A stretch of DNA of 64,000 bases from NCBI GenBank assembly GCA_963804495.1, contig CAWDQN010000009.1:186001-250000 (forward strand), in the 5' to 3' direction. This stretch comes from Rhodovastum sp963804495. Its GTDB lineage: Bacteria > Pseudomonadota > Alphaproteobacteria > Acetobacterales > Acetobacteraceae. This document shows, in pieces, positions 42,765 through 51,405 of this stretch. A program made the translations under genes and the position numbers. The stretch's first letter is position 1. Every line of letters begins with the position of its first letter. A model generated the notes under the pieces. It did not search any database. It had not been told where the DNA came from and worked only from the letters and a program-made list of their open reading frames with translations.

Positions 42765-43480
42765 TGCAGTGGAACCTCCGCCCGGCGCGCGATTTCGGCC
42801 TGCCGCTCGGCCGCCGCCTGCGCAGCCACGGCCGCGAGCCGGGCCTGACCAGCCTGCTGGCGCACCAGGCGTGGACCTTGCTGGTGCGCGCCTATCTCGC
42901 CGTGTTCCATCGCCTTTCAGTCACCGGGCGGGAGAATCTTCCCGCCGCGCCGCCCTTCGTGCTGATCGCCAACCACGCGAGCCACCTCGATGCGCTGACG
43001 CTCATGGCGGCCTTGCCGCGCCGCCTGTCGCAAGCGGCGTTCTCCCTGGCGGCGGGGGAGGTGTTCTTTTCCACCCTGCCGGCCGCCGGGTTTGCCGCCT
43101 TGGCGGTGAACGCGCTGCCGGTCTGGCGCAAGCGGACCTCGTCCGCCGATCTGGAATTTCTCCGCCAACGCCTGCTGGAAGACCGGCTGGTATTCATTCT
43201 GTTTCCCGAAGGCACCCGCAGCCGCACCGGCGAGATCGGCCCGTTCCGCCCCGGCATCGGCGCGCTGGTGGCGGGCAGCGAGGTGCCGGTGGTGCCATGC
43301 TATTTGCACGGCGCCCACGCTTCCTGGCCGCCGGGCAGGAAGCTGCCGCGCCCGGGCCGGATCAGCCTGCGCATCGGCGCCCCGCTGACGTTCGCCGCCA
43401 CCCCGAACGACCGCGCGGGCGGCGCGGAGGTTGCCGCCGCGTGCGAAGCCGCGGTGCGGGCGATGGGCGGCAATGTGTGA
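42764..43480 (+). CDS. plsC: 1-acyl-sn-glycerol-3-phosphate acyltransferase
   Basis: A 238-residue lysophospholipid acyltransferase. Motif I is NHASHLDALT (HX4D), motif II-III covers WRKRTSSADLEFLRQRL and FILFPEGTRSRTGEIGPFRPG, and VPVVPCYLHG is motif IV. It acylates lysophosphatidate or a similar lipid at the membrane; one hydrophobic segment lies near the N-terminus. It is the last gene of the CDP-alcohol transferase-CdsA-PlsC operon, suited to phospholipid synthesis. Confidence 0.9.
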   Translation: MQWNLRPARDFGLPLGRRLRSHGREPGLTSLLAHQAWTLLVRAYLAVFHRLSVTGRENLPAAPPFVLIANHASHLDALTLMAALPRRLSQAAFSLAAGEVFFSTLPAAGFAALAVNALPVWRKRTSSADLEFLRQRLLEDRLVFILFPEGTRSRTGEIGPFRPGIGALVAGSEVPVVPCYLHGAHASWPPGRKLPRPGRISLRIGAPLTFAATPNDRAGGAEVAAACEAAVRAMGGNV

Positions 43481-43572
43481 CTGTTGCTGACGGCACCGCC
43501 GAATAACCGGTGGTGGCCGGAACCTGCCAGGTCGCTTCGGAACGCGAGAGCTTCAAACCCGCCGCTGATCCT

Positions 43573-43598
43573 GTAGGGTGGGCTTCAGCCCACCCTAC
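43573..43598. repeat. short dispersed-type hairpin
   Basis: GTAGGGTGGGC, TTCA, GCCCACCCTAC: a perfect 11-base stem. It lies 92 bases after the PlsC stop and just before the end of the peptidase remnant, so it may terminate both. Confidence 0.85.
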
Positions 43599-43608
43599 TT
43601 GCTGGCAG

Positions 43609-44094
43609 TTAGTTTGGCACAGAGACAATCGCGATCGGGGAATCGTCGCCGACCTGCCAGTCTTGCCCAGTCTGGGCTTTAATGTAGCCTTGTTCGGCAT
43701 CCAGCGCGTTGCAAAGCGGTTCCCAAATTGCGCGGATTGGCACGCCTGTGTTGTCGGAACCATCCCCATCGGGCGCTTGGAACCCTTTTTCTGGCGCAGT
43801 GCCGTCGTCGCTTGAATTTATCGCATAGACCCTTGGCCTATTGTTAATAACCAGAAAAATCGGGCTACCTGAAGCACCGGGAGCCGATGCGCAGTGGTGC
43901 AATAGACCATCACTGCCGCCGCAACCGTCAACCTCGTATCTGCTCATTGTGCAGCACGCGGAGGGTGGGTAAGCGAAGCGCCACCCACCAACGCAAGCCG
44001 CTGTTTGCGCCGGCATTTCGGGATCACGCACGATGACGCCGAAGCGAACCAAAAAGCCAGGCCGCAGGGCGGGAAACCGAAGCGTATCCCGCAT
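43609..44094 (-). pseudogene. C-terminal remnant of a secreted trypsin-like serine peptidase
   Basis: Residues ~60-100 of the 161-codon frame match the end of trypsin-like/V8-like peptidases: HHCASAPGASGSPIFLVINN contains the catalytic Ser in GASGSP, followed by a VYAINSS strand. The first half of a protease, with the catalytic His and Asp, is absent. The frame's start reads through a hairpin-type repeat at 43965-43990, which is foreign to the family. I therefore read it as a 5'-truncated remnant. Expression is unlikely. Confidence 0.6.
43965..43990. repeat. short GGGTGGGT/ACCCACC hairpin
   Basis: GGTGGGTAAGCGAAGCGCCACCCACC. It resembles the common dispersed GGTGGG...CCCACC hairpin elements. 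It lies where the peptidase gene's 5' half has been lost. Confidence 0.65.
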
Positions 44095-44130
44095 CTTGCG
44101 GGCTGCTGTCGTTCTTTCGCCGACGGTCAG

Positions 44131-44868
44131 TCAACCGAAATACTCCCTCACGCACGCGCAATACCAATAGCCCGGCCTGGCCGCGTTGCCTTGTATCACC
44201 GGCGCCAACGAGCCGATGAAACTGTGGTCGTCCGGGAAGGAATAAAACGTGCGTCTGGGAAGGTTGGCCTGGTCCCGCAACGCGTTCTCGCTCAACCTCG
44301 TATTGGCGTACGGTCCAAGCCCGGTCGTGAACATCTCCTCGCGCTTGGCGGCGCCCTTCCCTACCACGACGGTCTCACTGTAGGTATTGCCGCCCAGATG
44401 ATGCAAGGCATGGATCAGTTCGTGCGCCAGCGTAATCCAGGTTGGACTTGCCACGCCCGCCAACCGCGTATAGATTTGCTCGCTGCCGACATCGTTGTGG
44501 AAGTAAAGAATCGTCCGGCTGCCTTTTCCCGCGAACTTGATGCTGCGCCCCCCAAAATTTTTGTCGACGTTGAATTTGTTATTGATAACCCATGCCTGGG
44601 TATCGGCGCCCTCGGCCGAGTCCTTGGCCATTCTGATCGTGACGGTCCGCACGTCGGCGGGGTCGTCTTTCTTGGGCAACGTCCCGATGCCCTTATGCCG
44701 CTTTGCAATCAGGTCAAGGAGTTCCGCACCAAGCGGATAAGTTGAAATCTTCATCAGGTCGCGCTGCATATTATTGAAAAACCGATGGCGCTTCTGCACG
44801 TCCTTGCTGGCCTGCACCCAGTCCGTTTCGATAAAGATTCCTGTGAACCACGAGTTGACAGCTGTCAT
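44131..44868 (-). CDS. M91-family zinc metallopeptidase (NleD-like)
   Basis: A 245-residue protein with the zinc motif HELIHALHH (HExxH) in WITLAHELIHALHHLGGNTYSETVV and a following EEMFTTGLG, as in the M91 family that includes the type III effector NleD, a protease that cleaves host kinases. There is no signal peptide. Composition is less GC-rich than its neighbours. No secretion system is present nearby. The ATG at 44868 has AGGGGGA about nine bases upstream. The biological target is unknown. Confidence 0.75.
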   Translation of the reverse strand: MTAVNSWFTGIFIETDWVQASKDVQKRHRFFNNMQRDLMKISTYPLGAELLDLIAKRHKGIGTLPKKDDPADVRTVTIRMAKDSAEGADTQAWVINNKFNVDKNFGGRSIKFAGKGSRTILYFHNDVGSEQIYTRLAGVASPTWITLAHELIHALHHLGGNTYSETVVVGKGAAKREEMFTTGLGPYANTRLSENALRDQANLPRRTFYSFPDDHSFIGSLAPVIQGNAARPGYWYCACVREYFG

Positions 44869-45102
44869 GGCGCATATCCCCCTGATTGTGGTGCCGAAGC
44901 TTCGGAATGACGTCGAGATGGACCATCTGATCGGCCGGCCCAAACACCTTTGTTGCGATAGAACCGTCGCTTCGCGAGGCCGTCAACATCGGCACCGCCA
45001 GCCTCCAACGTCCCCATCCCTTCCGGTCCCGCGCATGGAGGGCACACCCGATTTCCTGATCTTGCTTGCGATCCATCCAAGCTTGTGCTAGGAATAAAAT
45101 CC

Positions 45103-45735
45103 ATGCACACCCAGCCACGCCCCGTCCCCCCCAACCTCGCCCCAGCCTTCGGCGGGACCGGCGTCGGCGTCATCCTCCGCACCCTCGCCGCCCTCATCGC
45201 CCGCCGCTTCCTGAACGATCCGCTTCTCGCCGTCTTCATCATCCCGCTGTGGCGGCACCTCACCCGCGCCGCCGCCCGCCTCGACCGCCTGCGCGCCCGC
45301 CTCGCCGCCGGCCCCCTGCCGCCGCCGAGGCCCCATGCCAGCAACCACAGCGGCCCGCGGCACAAATCACCCTTTCCCACCACCAGCGCCTGGCTGATCC
45401 GCGCCCTCGGCGCCGAGGCCGCCGCCTATGCCACCCAACTGGAGGCTCTGCTGGCCGATCCCGCCGCCGCCGACCTGCTCGCCTGCACCGCCGCGCGGCG
45501 CACCCTCGCCCCGATCCGCCGCATGCTCGGCCTGCCGCCCGCGCACCCGCCCCGCCCCATCACGCCCGCGCCGCCACACCGGGCGCCGCCACACCGGGCA
45601 CCGCCACACGGGGCGCCGCCACACGGGGCGCCGCCCCGGCCGGACCCGACCCCGCACCCACCCACAACCGGCCCGCGTCCGACCGCAAGCCGCCGTCCCT
45701 GGTGGCTGCCGCCGCCCCGCCTGCGCTCCGGCTGA
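45103..45735 (+). CDS. proline-rich hypothetical protein
   Basis: A ~210-residue protein. Residues ~20-70 contain a hydrophobic stretch (RRFLNDPLLAVFIIPLWRHL), then a Pro/His/Ala-rich linker, a middle section AWLIRALGAEAAAYATQLEALLADP that looks like a conserved helical domain, and a Pro-rich tail containing 15-base tandem repeats. The start at 45103 has AGGA about nine bases upstream. I do not recognise the family; similar Pro-rich proteins seem typical of related Rhodospirillales. Confidence 0.55.
   Translation: MHTQPRPVPPNLAPAFGGTGVGVILRTLAALIARRFLNDPLLAVFIIPLWRHLTRAAARLDRLRARLAAGPLPPPRPHASNHSGPRHKSPFPTTSAWLIRALGAEAAAYATQLEALLADPAAADLLACTAARRTLAPIRRMLGLPPAHPPRPITPAPPHRAPPHRAPPHGAPPHGAPPRPDPTPHPPTTGPRPTASRRPWWLPPPRLRSG
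45571..45630 (+). repeat. 15-base tandem repeat in the proline-rich gene
   Basis: Four units of CCGCCACAC[C/G]GGGC[G/A], encoding PPHRA and PPHGA repeats. Confidence 0.95.
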
Positions 45736-45779
45736 TCCGGGGTCGAAACCAGTGCCGCTGGGCGGCCCGGCCTCTCCGG

Positions 45780-46277
45780 TCAGACGCAGTAGTCCCAATA
45801 ACCCTGGTTCTGCGCCGCACCCGACCAGTACCAGCACAGCTGAGGCGCTGGCGCCGGAGGCACCGCCGTGGTCGCGATGATGGCGCCGATCGTCACCCCG
45901 GCGACGAGCGCACCATAATAGGGGGCGCGCACCCACGGCCTGACGCCGCCCACATAAGCCGCGCCGCCATAAGGACCGCGAACCGCAGCCCCGCCGTAAG
46001 GACCCCGCACGGCAGCCGCGCCCGCCGGACCCCGCACGGCGGCCGCACCGCCCGGACCCCGCACGGCGGCCGCACCGCCTGGACCGCGCACGGCGGCCCC
46101 GCCGGCCGGACCACGCACCGCGGCCCCGCCGCCCGGACCGCGGACCGCGGCCCCGCCGGCCGGACCACGATACGCGGCCCCGCCGGCCGGGCCGCTCACC
46201 GCGCCCCACCCGAAGGCGTTCTGTGCCGTCGCCAGTCCGAGAAAAACAGCGAGACCGAAAGCCGCCAGCCGGTTCAT
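45780..46277 (-). CDS. secreted Gly/Ala/Arg repeat protein
   Basis: A 165-residue protein with a signal peptide (cleavage likely near NAFG or AQNA) followed by about nine tandem copies of an 8-9-residue unit of the type AAVRGPxGG (roughly 46200 down to 45950). The C-terminal ~45 residues (APYYGALVAGVTIGAIIAT..., APQLCWYWSGAAQNQGYWDYCV) include a membrane-like stretch and a Trp/Tyr/Cys-rich end. It starts at an ATGA overlap with the DUF2092 gene, so the two are probably co-translated. The role is unknown; a surface or periplasmic structural protein is plausible. Confidence 0.7.
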   Translation of the reverse strand: MNRLAAFGLAVFLGLATAQNAFGWGAVSGPAGGAAYRGPAGGAAVRGPGGGAAVRGPAGGAAVRGPGGAAAVRGPGGAAAVRGPAGAAAVRGPYGGAAVRGPYGGAAYVGGVRPWVRAPYYGALVAGVTIGAIIATTAVPPAPAPQLCWYWSGAAQNQGYWDYCV

Positions 46278-47068
46278 GGCTTGGCTCCCATCGCCGGTTT
46301 GAGCCCAGCACCAAGTTGCAGCTGCTCCGCCCCTGCTGCCGGTTCGAAGCTGAAGTCCGCGTCGGACGGATGGACGGTGAATGTCCAGTCGGAGAATTCC
46401 GCGACAAAATTCGGCTCGCCGGGCAGCGAGCGATAGGTCACGATCAGGCGCCGGGGCAACGACTGCTCATTGGCCTCAAGCCAAAGCTCCAGCTCGATCC
46501 CGGGCGGCTGCGAAAAAACCAGGTGCTGGCATGAAACGCCATCGATCACCGCCGGGCCGACATCGCGGCCAGCGGTGACGCCCATCAGAAACGCCTTGTC
46601 GGGCGCCTCCGTGAGGAAATCCGCCAGCGGAAAATCGACGCCGAAATGCCCGATGACAACCTGCATCATGCCGTCGATCGTGTCCGGCACTGGCAGGCTC
46701 GCATATTTCTTGCCGTTGTCCACGACCACCACGGCGTTCTTGCCGTCATAAATCAGTTGTCTCGGTCCGTCGTCACCGGTGCCGTCGACCAGCAGCCGGT
46801 CCGGCCGGCGCACCGTCACTTTGAAATGATGCTCGATATGCAGCAGCTCCCCGTTGGTGTTCGCGTACACCCGGATCGTGCGCACCTGGAAGGAGAACGC
46901 CTGCGCCCGCAGCGTCGCACCCATGCGAGCAATGGCGGACGCCGCCTCCTCGCTGATCGCCGGCTTCGGCGCACTCGCAGCGTGGACGACCGTCGTCCCC
47001 GGCCCAGCCAGGCCGATCGCCGCACTGACGAACAAAGCACCCAGAAACGCCGCGCACCTAGGTTTCAC
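46274..47068 (-). CDS. secreted DUF2092 domain protein
   Basis: A 264-residue periplasmic protein. Signal peptide ~1-30 (ending near VHA). The DUF2092 domain shows ARMGATLRAQAFSFQVRTIRVY (in part), ELLHIEHHFKVTVRRPDRL, DGKNAVVVVDNGKKYASLPVPDTID and QHLVFSQPPGIELELWLE. DUF2092 proteins are LolA-like in fold; their function is unknown. It begins with GTG, supported by GGGAGG seven bases upstream. It is followed in an ATGA overlap by the repeat protein. Confidence 0.85.
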   Translation of the reverse strand: MKPRCAAFLGALFVSAAIGLAGPGTTVVHAASAPKPAISEEAASAIARMGATLRAQAFSFQVRTIRVYANTNGELLHIEHHFKVTVRRPDRLLVDGTGDDGPRQLIYDGKNAVVVVDNGKKYASLPVPDTIDGMMQVVIGHFGVDFPLADFLTEAPDKAFLMGVTAGRDVGPAVIDGVSCQHLVFSQPPGIELELWLEANEQSLPRRLIVTYRSLPGEPNFVAEFSDWTFTVHPSDADFSFEPAAGAEQLQLGAGLKPAMGAKP

Positions 47069-47216
47069 GCGATACCTCCCTCATGGCAGGGCAACGGGTT
47101 GAATGTCGCGGCCAACACTCTGATACGTCAGACTGAGGAAGAGTACGGCGAACTCTGGTCGCGCGTAAAGGGCCGGGCGGACGGCCGTGCTTCCGCCGTC
47201 ACGCCAGCCCCCCGCC

Positions 47217-48482
47217 TCAGCGCGGCAGCAGCCGCTGCACCTCGTGCGCCATGGTCTTCAGCGCCGCCTCCGGCGTGGCCTTCTGCTCCACCAGCAGCGC
47301 CAGATTGTCCACGATGGTCTGCGTCACCTTCACGCCGTTGTTGCCGGGGAAGGAATACCAGGGGATCATCAGACCCATCTGGTCACGGCCGGCGCGGAAC
47401 AGCGGGTTCTGCTCGTAGAACGTGCCCAGATAGCGCGGGTCCTTCGGCGCCAGATCATTGTTCGGCACATAGCCGGTGCCCGGCACCACCACCGAGGCGC
47501 CGAACGGCCCGGCGGCGAATTTGATGAAACGGTAGACGGCGGCTTGTTTGTTCGCATCCGTGGTGAACATCACCGCCGCATTGCCGCCGGTGGGCAGACG
47601 CCCGCGGACCGGGTCGATCACCGGCATGGCGGTGGTGCGCAGTTCGAACTTGTCCCCCACGCCGTTGATCAGCGAGCGCAGCGCGCCGGTGGTCCAGAAG
47701 AACAGCCCGACCTTGCCGGCGGTGAATCCCTGCACCGCGGCCTCGGTGGTCATCGCCGGCATGTGGCCCTGCTTGACCATGCGATCGATCAGACGCAACG
47801 AGGCCAGCCCCTCCGGTCCGTCGAAAGCGACTTTCTTTTCGTCCGCCGTCAGCATGGTGCCGCCATGGCCGAACAGCAGGGCGGAGAACATCCAGTCATC
47901 GCCTTGCCAGCGGTACGACATGCCGATGACGCCATCTTGCGGGGAGTCGATTTTCGCCGCCAGCGCCAGAACGTCGTCCCAATTTTTCGGTGGATGGTCC
48001 GGATCGCCGCCGGCTTTCTTCACCAGATCGGCATTGTAATAGAATATCGGGTTGGAGGTGGCGAAAGCCAGACCCATCTGCTTGCCCCCGAACCGCGCCA
48101 GCGCCAGCAGCCGGTCGGAGAAACCCTCGGCGGCGATGTTGCCGTCGCCGGCGATGAACGGGGCGAGATCGACGCCCACGCCGCGCTCGGCCAGTACGCG
48201 CAACCGGTTCAGGCCGATGAAGCTGACATCCGGCATCTCCGGCGTGCCGGCCTCGCGCAGCATCAGTTGCAACCCGTCCTCGTAGGTGGGCGAGGGGCTG
48301 GCGAAGGTGATTTTCACCTCCGGGTTCCGGCGCATGTATTCGGCCGAGATGCGGTCCATCACATTCTTGAAGAACCCCGGCATCGGGTAGTGCACCACGA
48401 TCTCGGTGGTTTCGGCCTCTGCCGGGACGGACAAGAAAACCGTCGCCAGGGCGGCAAGGGCAGACAGAAGACGGCGCTGCAT
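47217..48482 (-). CDS. sugar/glycerol-phosphate ABC transporter substrate-binding protein (operon 1)
   Basis: A 421-residue family 1 extracellular solute-binding protein with a signal peptide (MQRRLLSALAALATVFLSVPAEA). It has UgpB-like features: EIVVHYPMPGFFKNVMDRISAEY near the start (in part), FIGLNRLRVLAERGVGVDL, MGLAFATSNPIFYYNADLVKKAG, FTAGKVGLFFWTTGALRSL and LPTGGNAAVMF. It delivers a sugar or glycerophosphodiester to the two permeases encoded upstream. GAGGGG lies seven bases before the ATG. It is the last gene of a five-gene minus-strand operon. Confidence 0.9.
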   Translation of the reverse strand: MQRRLLSALAALATVFLSVPAEAETTEIVVHYPMPGFFKNVMDRISAEYMRRNPEVKITFASPSPTYEDGLQLMLREAGTPEMPDVSFIGLNRLRVLAERGVGVDLAPFIAGDGNIAAEGFSDRLLALARFGGKQMGLAFATSNPIFYYNADLVKKAGGDPDHPPKNWDDVLALAAKIDSPQDGVIGMSYRWQGDDWMFSALLFGHGGTMLTADEKKVAFDGPEGLASLRLIDRMVKQGHMPAMTTEAAVQGFTAGKVGLFFWTTGALRSLINGVGDKFELRTTAMPVIDPVRGRLPTGGNAAVMFTTDANKQAAVYRFIKFAAGPFGASVVVPGTGYVPNNDLAPKDPRYLGTFYEQNPLFRAGRDQMGLMIPWYSFPGNNGVKVTQTIVDNLALLVEQKATPEAALKTMAHEVQRLLPR

Positions 48483-48508
48483 GGAGGACCCCTCGTGTTG
48501 CGGTTGCA

Positions 48509-49348
48509 CTAACCCTTGAGACCGGTCATCGCGATCCCGTCGATGAACAGCCGCTGGGCGAACAGAAACAGCGCCACCAACGGCAGGGTCATCAGCACGG
48601 TCGCCGCCATCAGCGCCCCGTAATCGTCGCCCACTTCGGCGGCGCGGAAAAACAGCAGGCCGAGCGGCGGGGTGGCCAATTGCGTCTTGGAAATCGTGAT
48701 CAGCGGCCAAAACAGATCGTTCCAGTGCGCCACCACCGAGAACACCGCGAAGGCGCTGGCGGCCGGCCAGGCATTCGGCAGCACGATGCGCCAGACGATC
48801 GCCGCCTCGCCCAGCCCGTCGATGCGCGCGGCGGCCAGCAGGTCGTCGGGCAGCGCCTTGATGAACTGGCGGAACAGAAAAATGGCGAACACCGACAGGG
48901 TGAACGGCAGCACCAGCACCGCCAGCGTGTTCAGCAAACCAAGCTGGCGGGATGCGGCATAGAGCGGAATGGAAATGGCGTGGATGGGCACCAGCAGCCC
49001 CATCAGCACCAGGCCGAACACCGCCTCCCGCCCGCGGAAGCGCAGCTTGGCCAGCGCATAGGCGCAGGGCAGGGCGAAGATAAGCTGAAAGGCCAGGATC
49101 AGCGCGCAGACCAGCGCGCCGTTGCCGAGGATGCGCAGCATCGGAATGCGGGTGAGGGCGCGGCCGTAGTTCTGCAGCACCGCCCAATGCGCCGGCCACA
49201 GCGCCAGCCCGGAGGAGAAAACCTCCGATTGCGGCTTGAACGAGGTGGACAGCATCCACGCATAGGGAAACAGAAGCACCGCCGTCCCGGCCAGCAGCAG
49301 GGCCAGGCGCAACGCCCGCCCGGCGGTGAAGCGGTCCGGCGGGTTCAT
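48509..49348 (-). CDS. carbohydrate ABC transporter permease, UgpE-like (operon 1)
   Basis: A 279-residue, six-span inner-membrane permease. The cytoplasmic EAA loop is seen as DDLLAAARIDGLGEAAIVWRIVLP. The C-terminal half is like MalG/UgpE. Its ATG overlaps the stop of the first permease (ATGA at 49345), so the two subunits are made in step. Confidence 0.92.
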   Translation of the reverse strand: MNPPDRFTAGRALRLALLLAGTAVLLFPYAWMLSTSFKPQSEVFSSGLALWPAHWAVLQNYGRALTRIPMLRILGNGALVCALILAFQLIFALPCAYALAKLRFRGREAVFGLVLMGLLVPIHAISIPLYAASRQLGLLNTLAVLVLPFTLSVFAIFLFRQFIKALPDDLLAAARIDGLGEAAIVWRIVLPNAWPAASAFAVFSVVAHWNDLFWPLITISKTQLATPPLGLLFFRAAEVGDDYGALMAATVLMTLPLVALFLFAQRLFIDGIAMTGLKG

Positions 49349-50274
49349 GTGTAGTGCACACGCCGCTCCAGGGCACGGGTCTGGATCAGCAGCAGCACCA
49401 GCAGCACGGCGATGAACACCACCGCCATGGCCGAGGCGGTGCCGACATGCAGATAGACGAACCCCTCTTGGTAAATCACCCACAGCAGCACCTCCGAGCC
49501 GTGCGCCGGACCGCCCTGGGTCAGGGTCGCCACCGTTTCGAACACTTTCAGCGCATTGATGGTGGTGATGGTGACCACGAACAGGGTGGTGGGCCCCAGC
49601 AGCGGCCAGGTGACGGTGCAGAACCGGTCCCAGCCGGTGCGCACCCCGTCCATTTCGGCGGCGGCATACAAATCGCGCGGAATGGCGGTGAGCCCGGCCA
49701 GGAACAGCACCATGTTGAAGCCCACCGCCTGCCAGATGCCGATCAGCGCCAGCGCCACCAGAACATTGTCGCTCGATCCCAGCCAGTTCACCGAAGGCAG
49801 GCCGGCGGCGCGCAGCATCAGGTTGAGCGGGCCGATGGTGGGATGCATCAGGTATTGCCAGACCGTCGCCATCGCCACGATCAGCGAGACCACCGGCAGG
49901 AAATAGGCGGTGCGGAACAGCGGGCGCAGCCAGGTTTCCGCCTCGATCAGCAGCGCCGCCCCCAGACCCAGCGCCACCGCGGCGGGGGTGACCATGGCGA
50001 CATAAATCGCGGTGTTGCCGAAGGCGCGCAGGAAGTCGCGGTCGGTCAGCAACGCGGCATAGGCGGACCAGCCAAGGAAATGCAGCTCTGGCACGCCGAG
50101 CTCGGCGTCGGTGAAGGACAGCGCCAGCACCGCCGCCGTCGGCGCCACCAGCAGCACCGCCATGAGGACAAGGGCCGGACCCGCGAGACCCCAAGCGGCG
50201 CGCGCCTCGCTGCGGTCGGGCGGGACAGCGGGCGCGCCGTCAGGCCGCATCGCACGTCCGTCCGGCGCTTGCAT
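49345..50274 (-). CDS. carbohydrate ABC transporter permease, UgpA-like (operon 1)
   Basis: A 309-residue, six-span permease with the EAA loop YAAAEMDGVRTGWDRFCTVTWPLL. Residues 1-25 are a hydrophilic N-terminus. The start at 50274 has AGGGTGG about six bases upstream; ATG 50250 would reduce the overlap with the ATPase gene (stop 50240). It pairs with the UgpE-like permease. Confidence 0.9.
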   Translation of the reverse strand: MQAPDGRAMRPDGAPAVPPDRSEARAAWGLAGPALVLMAVLLVAPTAAVLALSFTDAELGVPELHFLGWSAYAALLTDRDFLRAFGNTAIYVAMVTPAAVALGLGAALLIEAETWLRPLFRTAYFLPVVSLIVAMATVWQYLMHPTIGPLNLMLRAAGLPSVNWLGSSDNVLVALALIGIWQAVGFNMVLFLAGLTAIPRDLYAAAEMDGVRTGWDRFCTVTWPLLGPTTLFVVTITTINALKVFETVATLTQGGPAHGSEVLLWVIYQEGFVYLHVGTASAMAVVFIAVLLVLLLIQTRALERRVHYT

Positions 50275-51400
50275 GCGCCACCCTGGCGCCGGTTTCGTCG
50301 AAGATCAGCACGGCCCCCGGCGCGGCCGAGAGATACAGCGTGCTGCCCGGCGCATGGGTAGCCGCCTGCGCCGGCGCCAGGCGGGCGATCACCGGCTCGG
50401 ACAAATTCGGGGCGTGCAGATGCAACAACGCCTCGGCGCCGAGGAACTCGCGCCGCAGCACTCGCAGAGGCTGGCCGCCGGGCTGCGGCGCGGCATGCAG
50501 GCGCAGATCCTCGGGGCGGATGCCGAGGCGCAGTGCCACCCCGTCCGGCGCCATCACGCCGTCGGCCAGCACCTGCCCGCGCCAGGACGCACGCCCGTCG
50601 ATCACGTGTACCGGCAACAGATTGATCGGCGGACTGCCGATGAAGCGGGCCACATCGACATGGGCGGGATCGCGGTAGATCTCGCTCGGGCCGGCCACCT
50701 GCAGCAGCCGCCCGCCGAGCATGACCGCGACCCGGTCGGCCATGCTCAGCGCCTCTTCCTGATCGTGCGTCACATACAGGGTGGTGACGCCGGTGCGCCG
50801 GTGCAGCTCGACGATTTCGGCGCGCATATGCACCCGCAGGCTGGCGTCGAGGTTGGACAGCGGCTCGTCCATCAGGAAGGCTTGCGGGTGGCGCACCAGG
50901 GCGCGGCCGAGGGCCACACGCTGGCGCTGCCCGCCCGACATCTGCCCGGGCTTGCGGTCGAGCAGCGCGGTGATGCGCAGGGTTTCGGCGGCCTGCGCCA
51001 CCTCGGCCTGGATACCGGCCCGGATGGCGCGGCCGCCGGGCAACAGCCGGCCGATCAGCGGCAGGCGCCCGGCGAAACCCAGCCGGCGCATCGCCAGCGG
51101 CAGCGCCATGTTTTGCCGTGCGGTGAAATGCGGATAGAGCGCGTAGGACTGAAACACCATGGCGATGTCGCGCTCGGCGGCGCGCGTGACCGTCACGTCC
51201 CGGCCGGCGACCAGCACCTGGCCGCGGTCCGGCCGCTCCAGCCCGGCGGCGATGCGCAGCAGCGTCGATTTGCCGCAGCCGGAGGGGCCGACCAGGGCGA
51301 TGAACTCGCCGCGCGCCGCCGTCAGCGTGATCTCCGACAGGACGCGGGTGGGGCCGAAACTCTTTTCGATGCCGATCAGGCCAAGCTGCGCCGGCTGCAT
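50240..51400 (-). CDS. sugar ABC transporter ATP-binding protein, UgpC-like (operon 1)
   Basis: A 386-residue ATPase. Walker A is GPSGCGKST, the signature is MSGGQRQRVALGRAL, Walker B is AFLMDEPLSNLDAS and the switch His is in YVTHDQEEAL. A C-terminal TOBE domain (GIRPEDLRLH) fits MalK/UgpC importers. A ~17-residue insertion (GFAGRLPLIGRLLPGG) after the Q-loop is unusual. It lies six bases downstream of the phosphoesterase gene. Confidence 0.93.
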   Translation of the reverse strand: MQPAQLGLIGIEKSFGPTRVLSEITLTAARGEFIALVGPSGCGKSTLLRIAAGLERPDRGQVLVAGRDVTVTRAAERDIAMVFQSYALYPHFTARQNMALPLAMRRLGFAGRLPLIGRLLPGGRAIRAGIQAEVAQAAETLRITALLDRKPGQMSGGQRQRVALGRALVRHPQAFLMDEPLSNLDASLRVHMRAEIVELHRRTGVTTLYVTHDQEEALSMADRVAVMLGGRLLQVAGPSEIYRDPAHVDVARFIGSPPINLLPVHVIDGRASWRGQVLADGVMAPDGVALRLGIRPEDLRLHAAPQPGGQPLRVLRREFLGAEALLHLHAPNLSEPVIARLAPAQAATHAPGSTLYLSAAPGAVLIFDETGARVAHASAGRTCDAA

Positions 51401-51405
51401 CGCGG

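Noticed and set aside
45367..46407. 346-codon minus-strand open frame over the proline-rich and repeat genes
   Set aside because: Gly/Arg-rich shadow crossing two better-supported genes on either strand.
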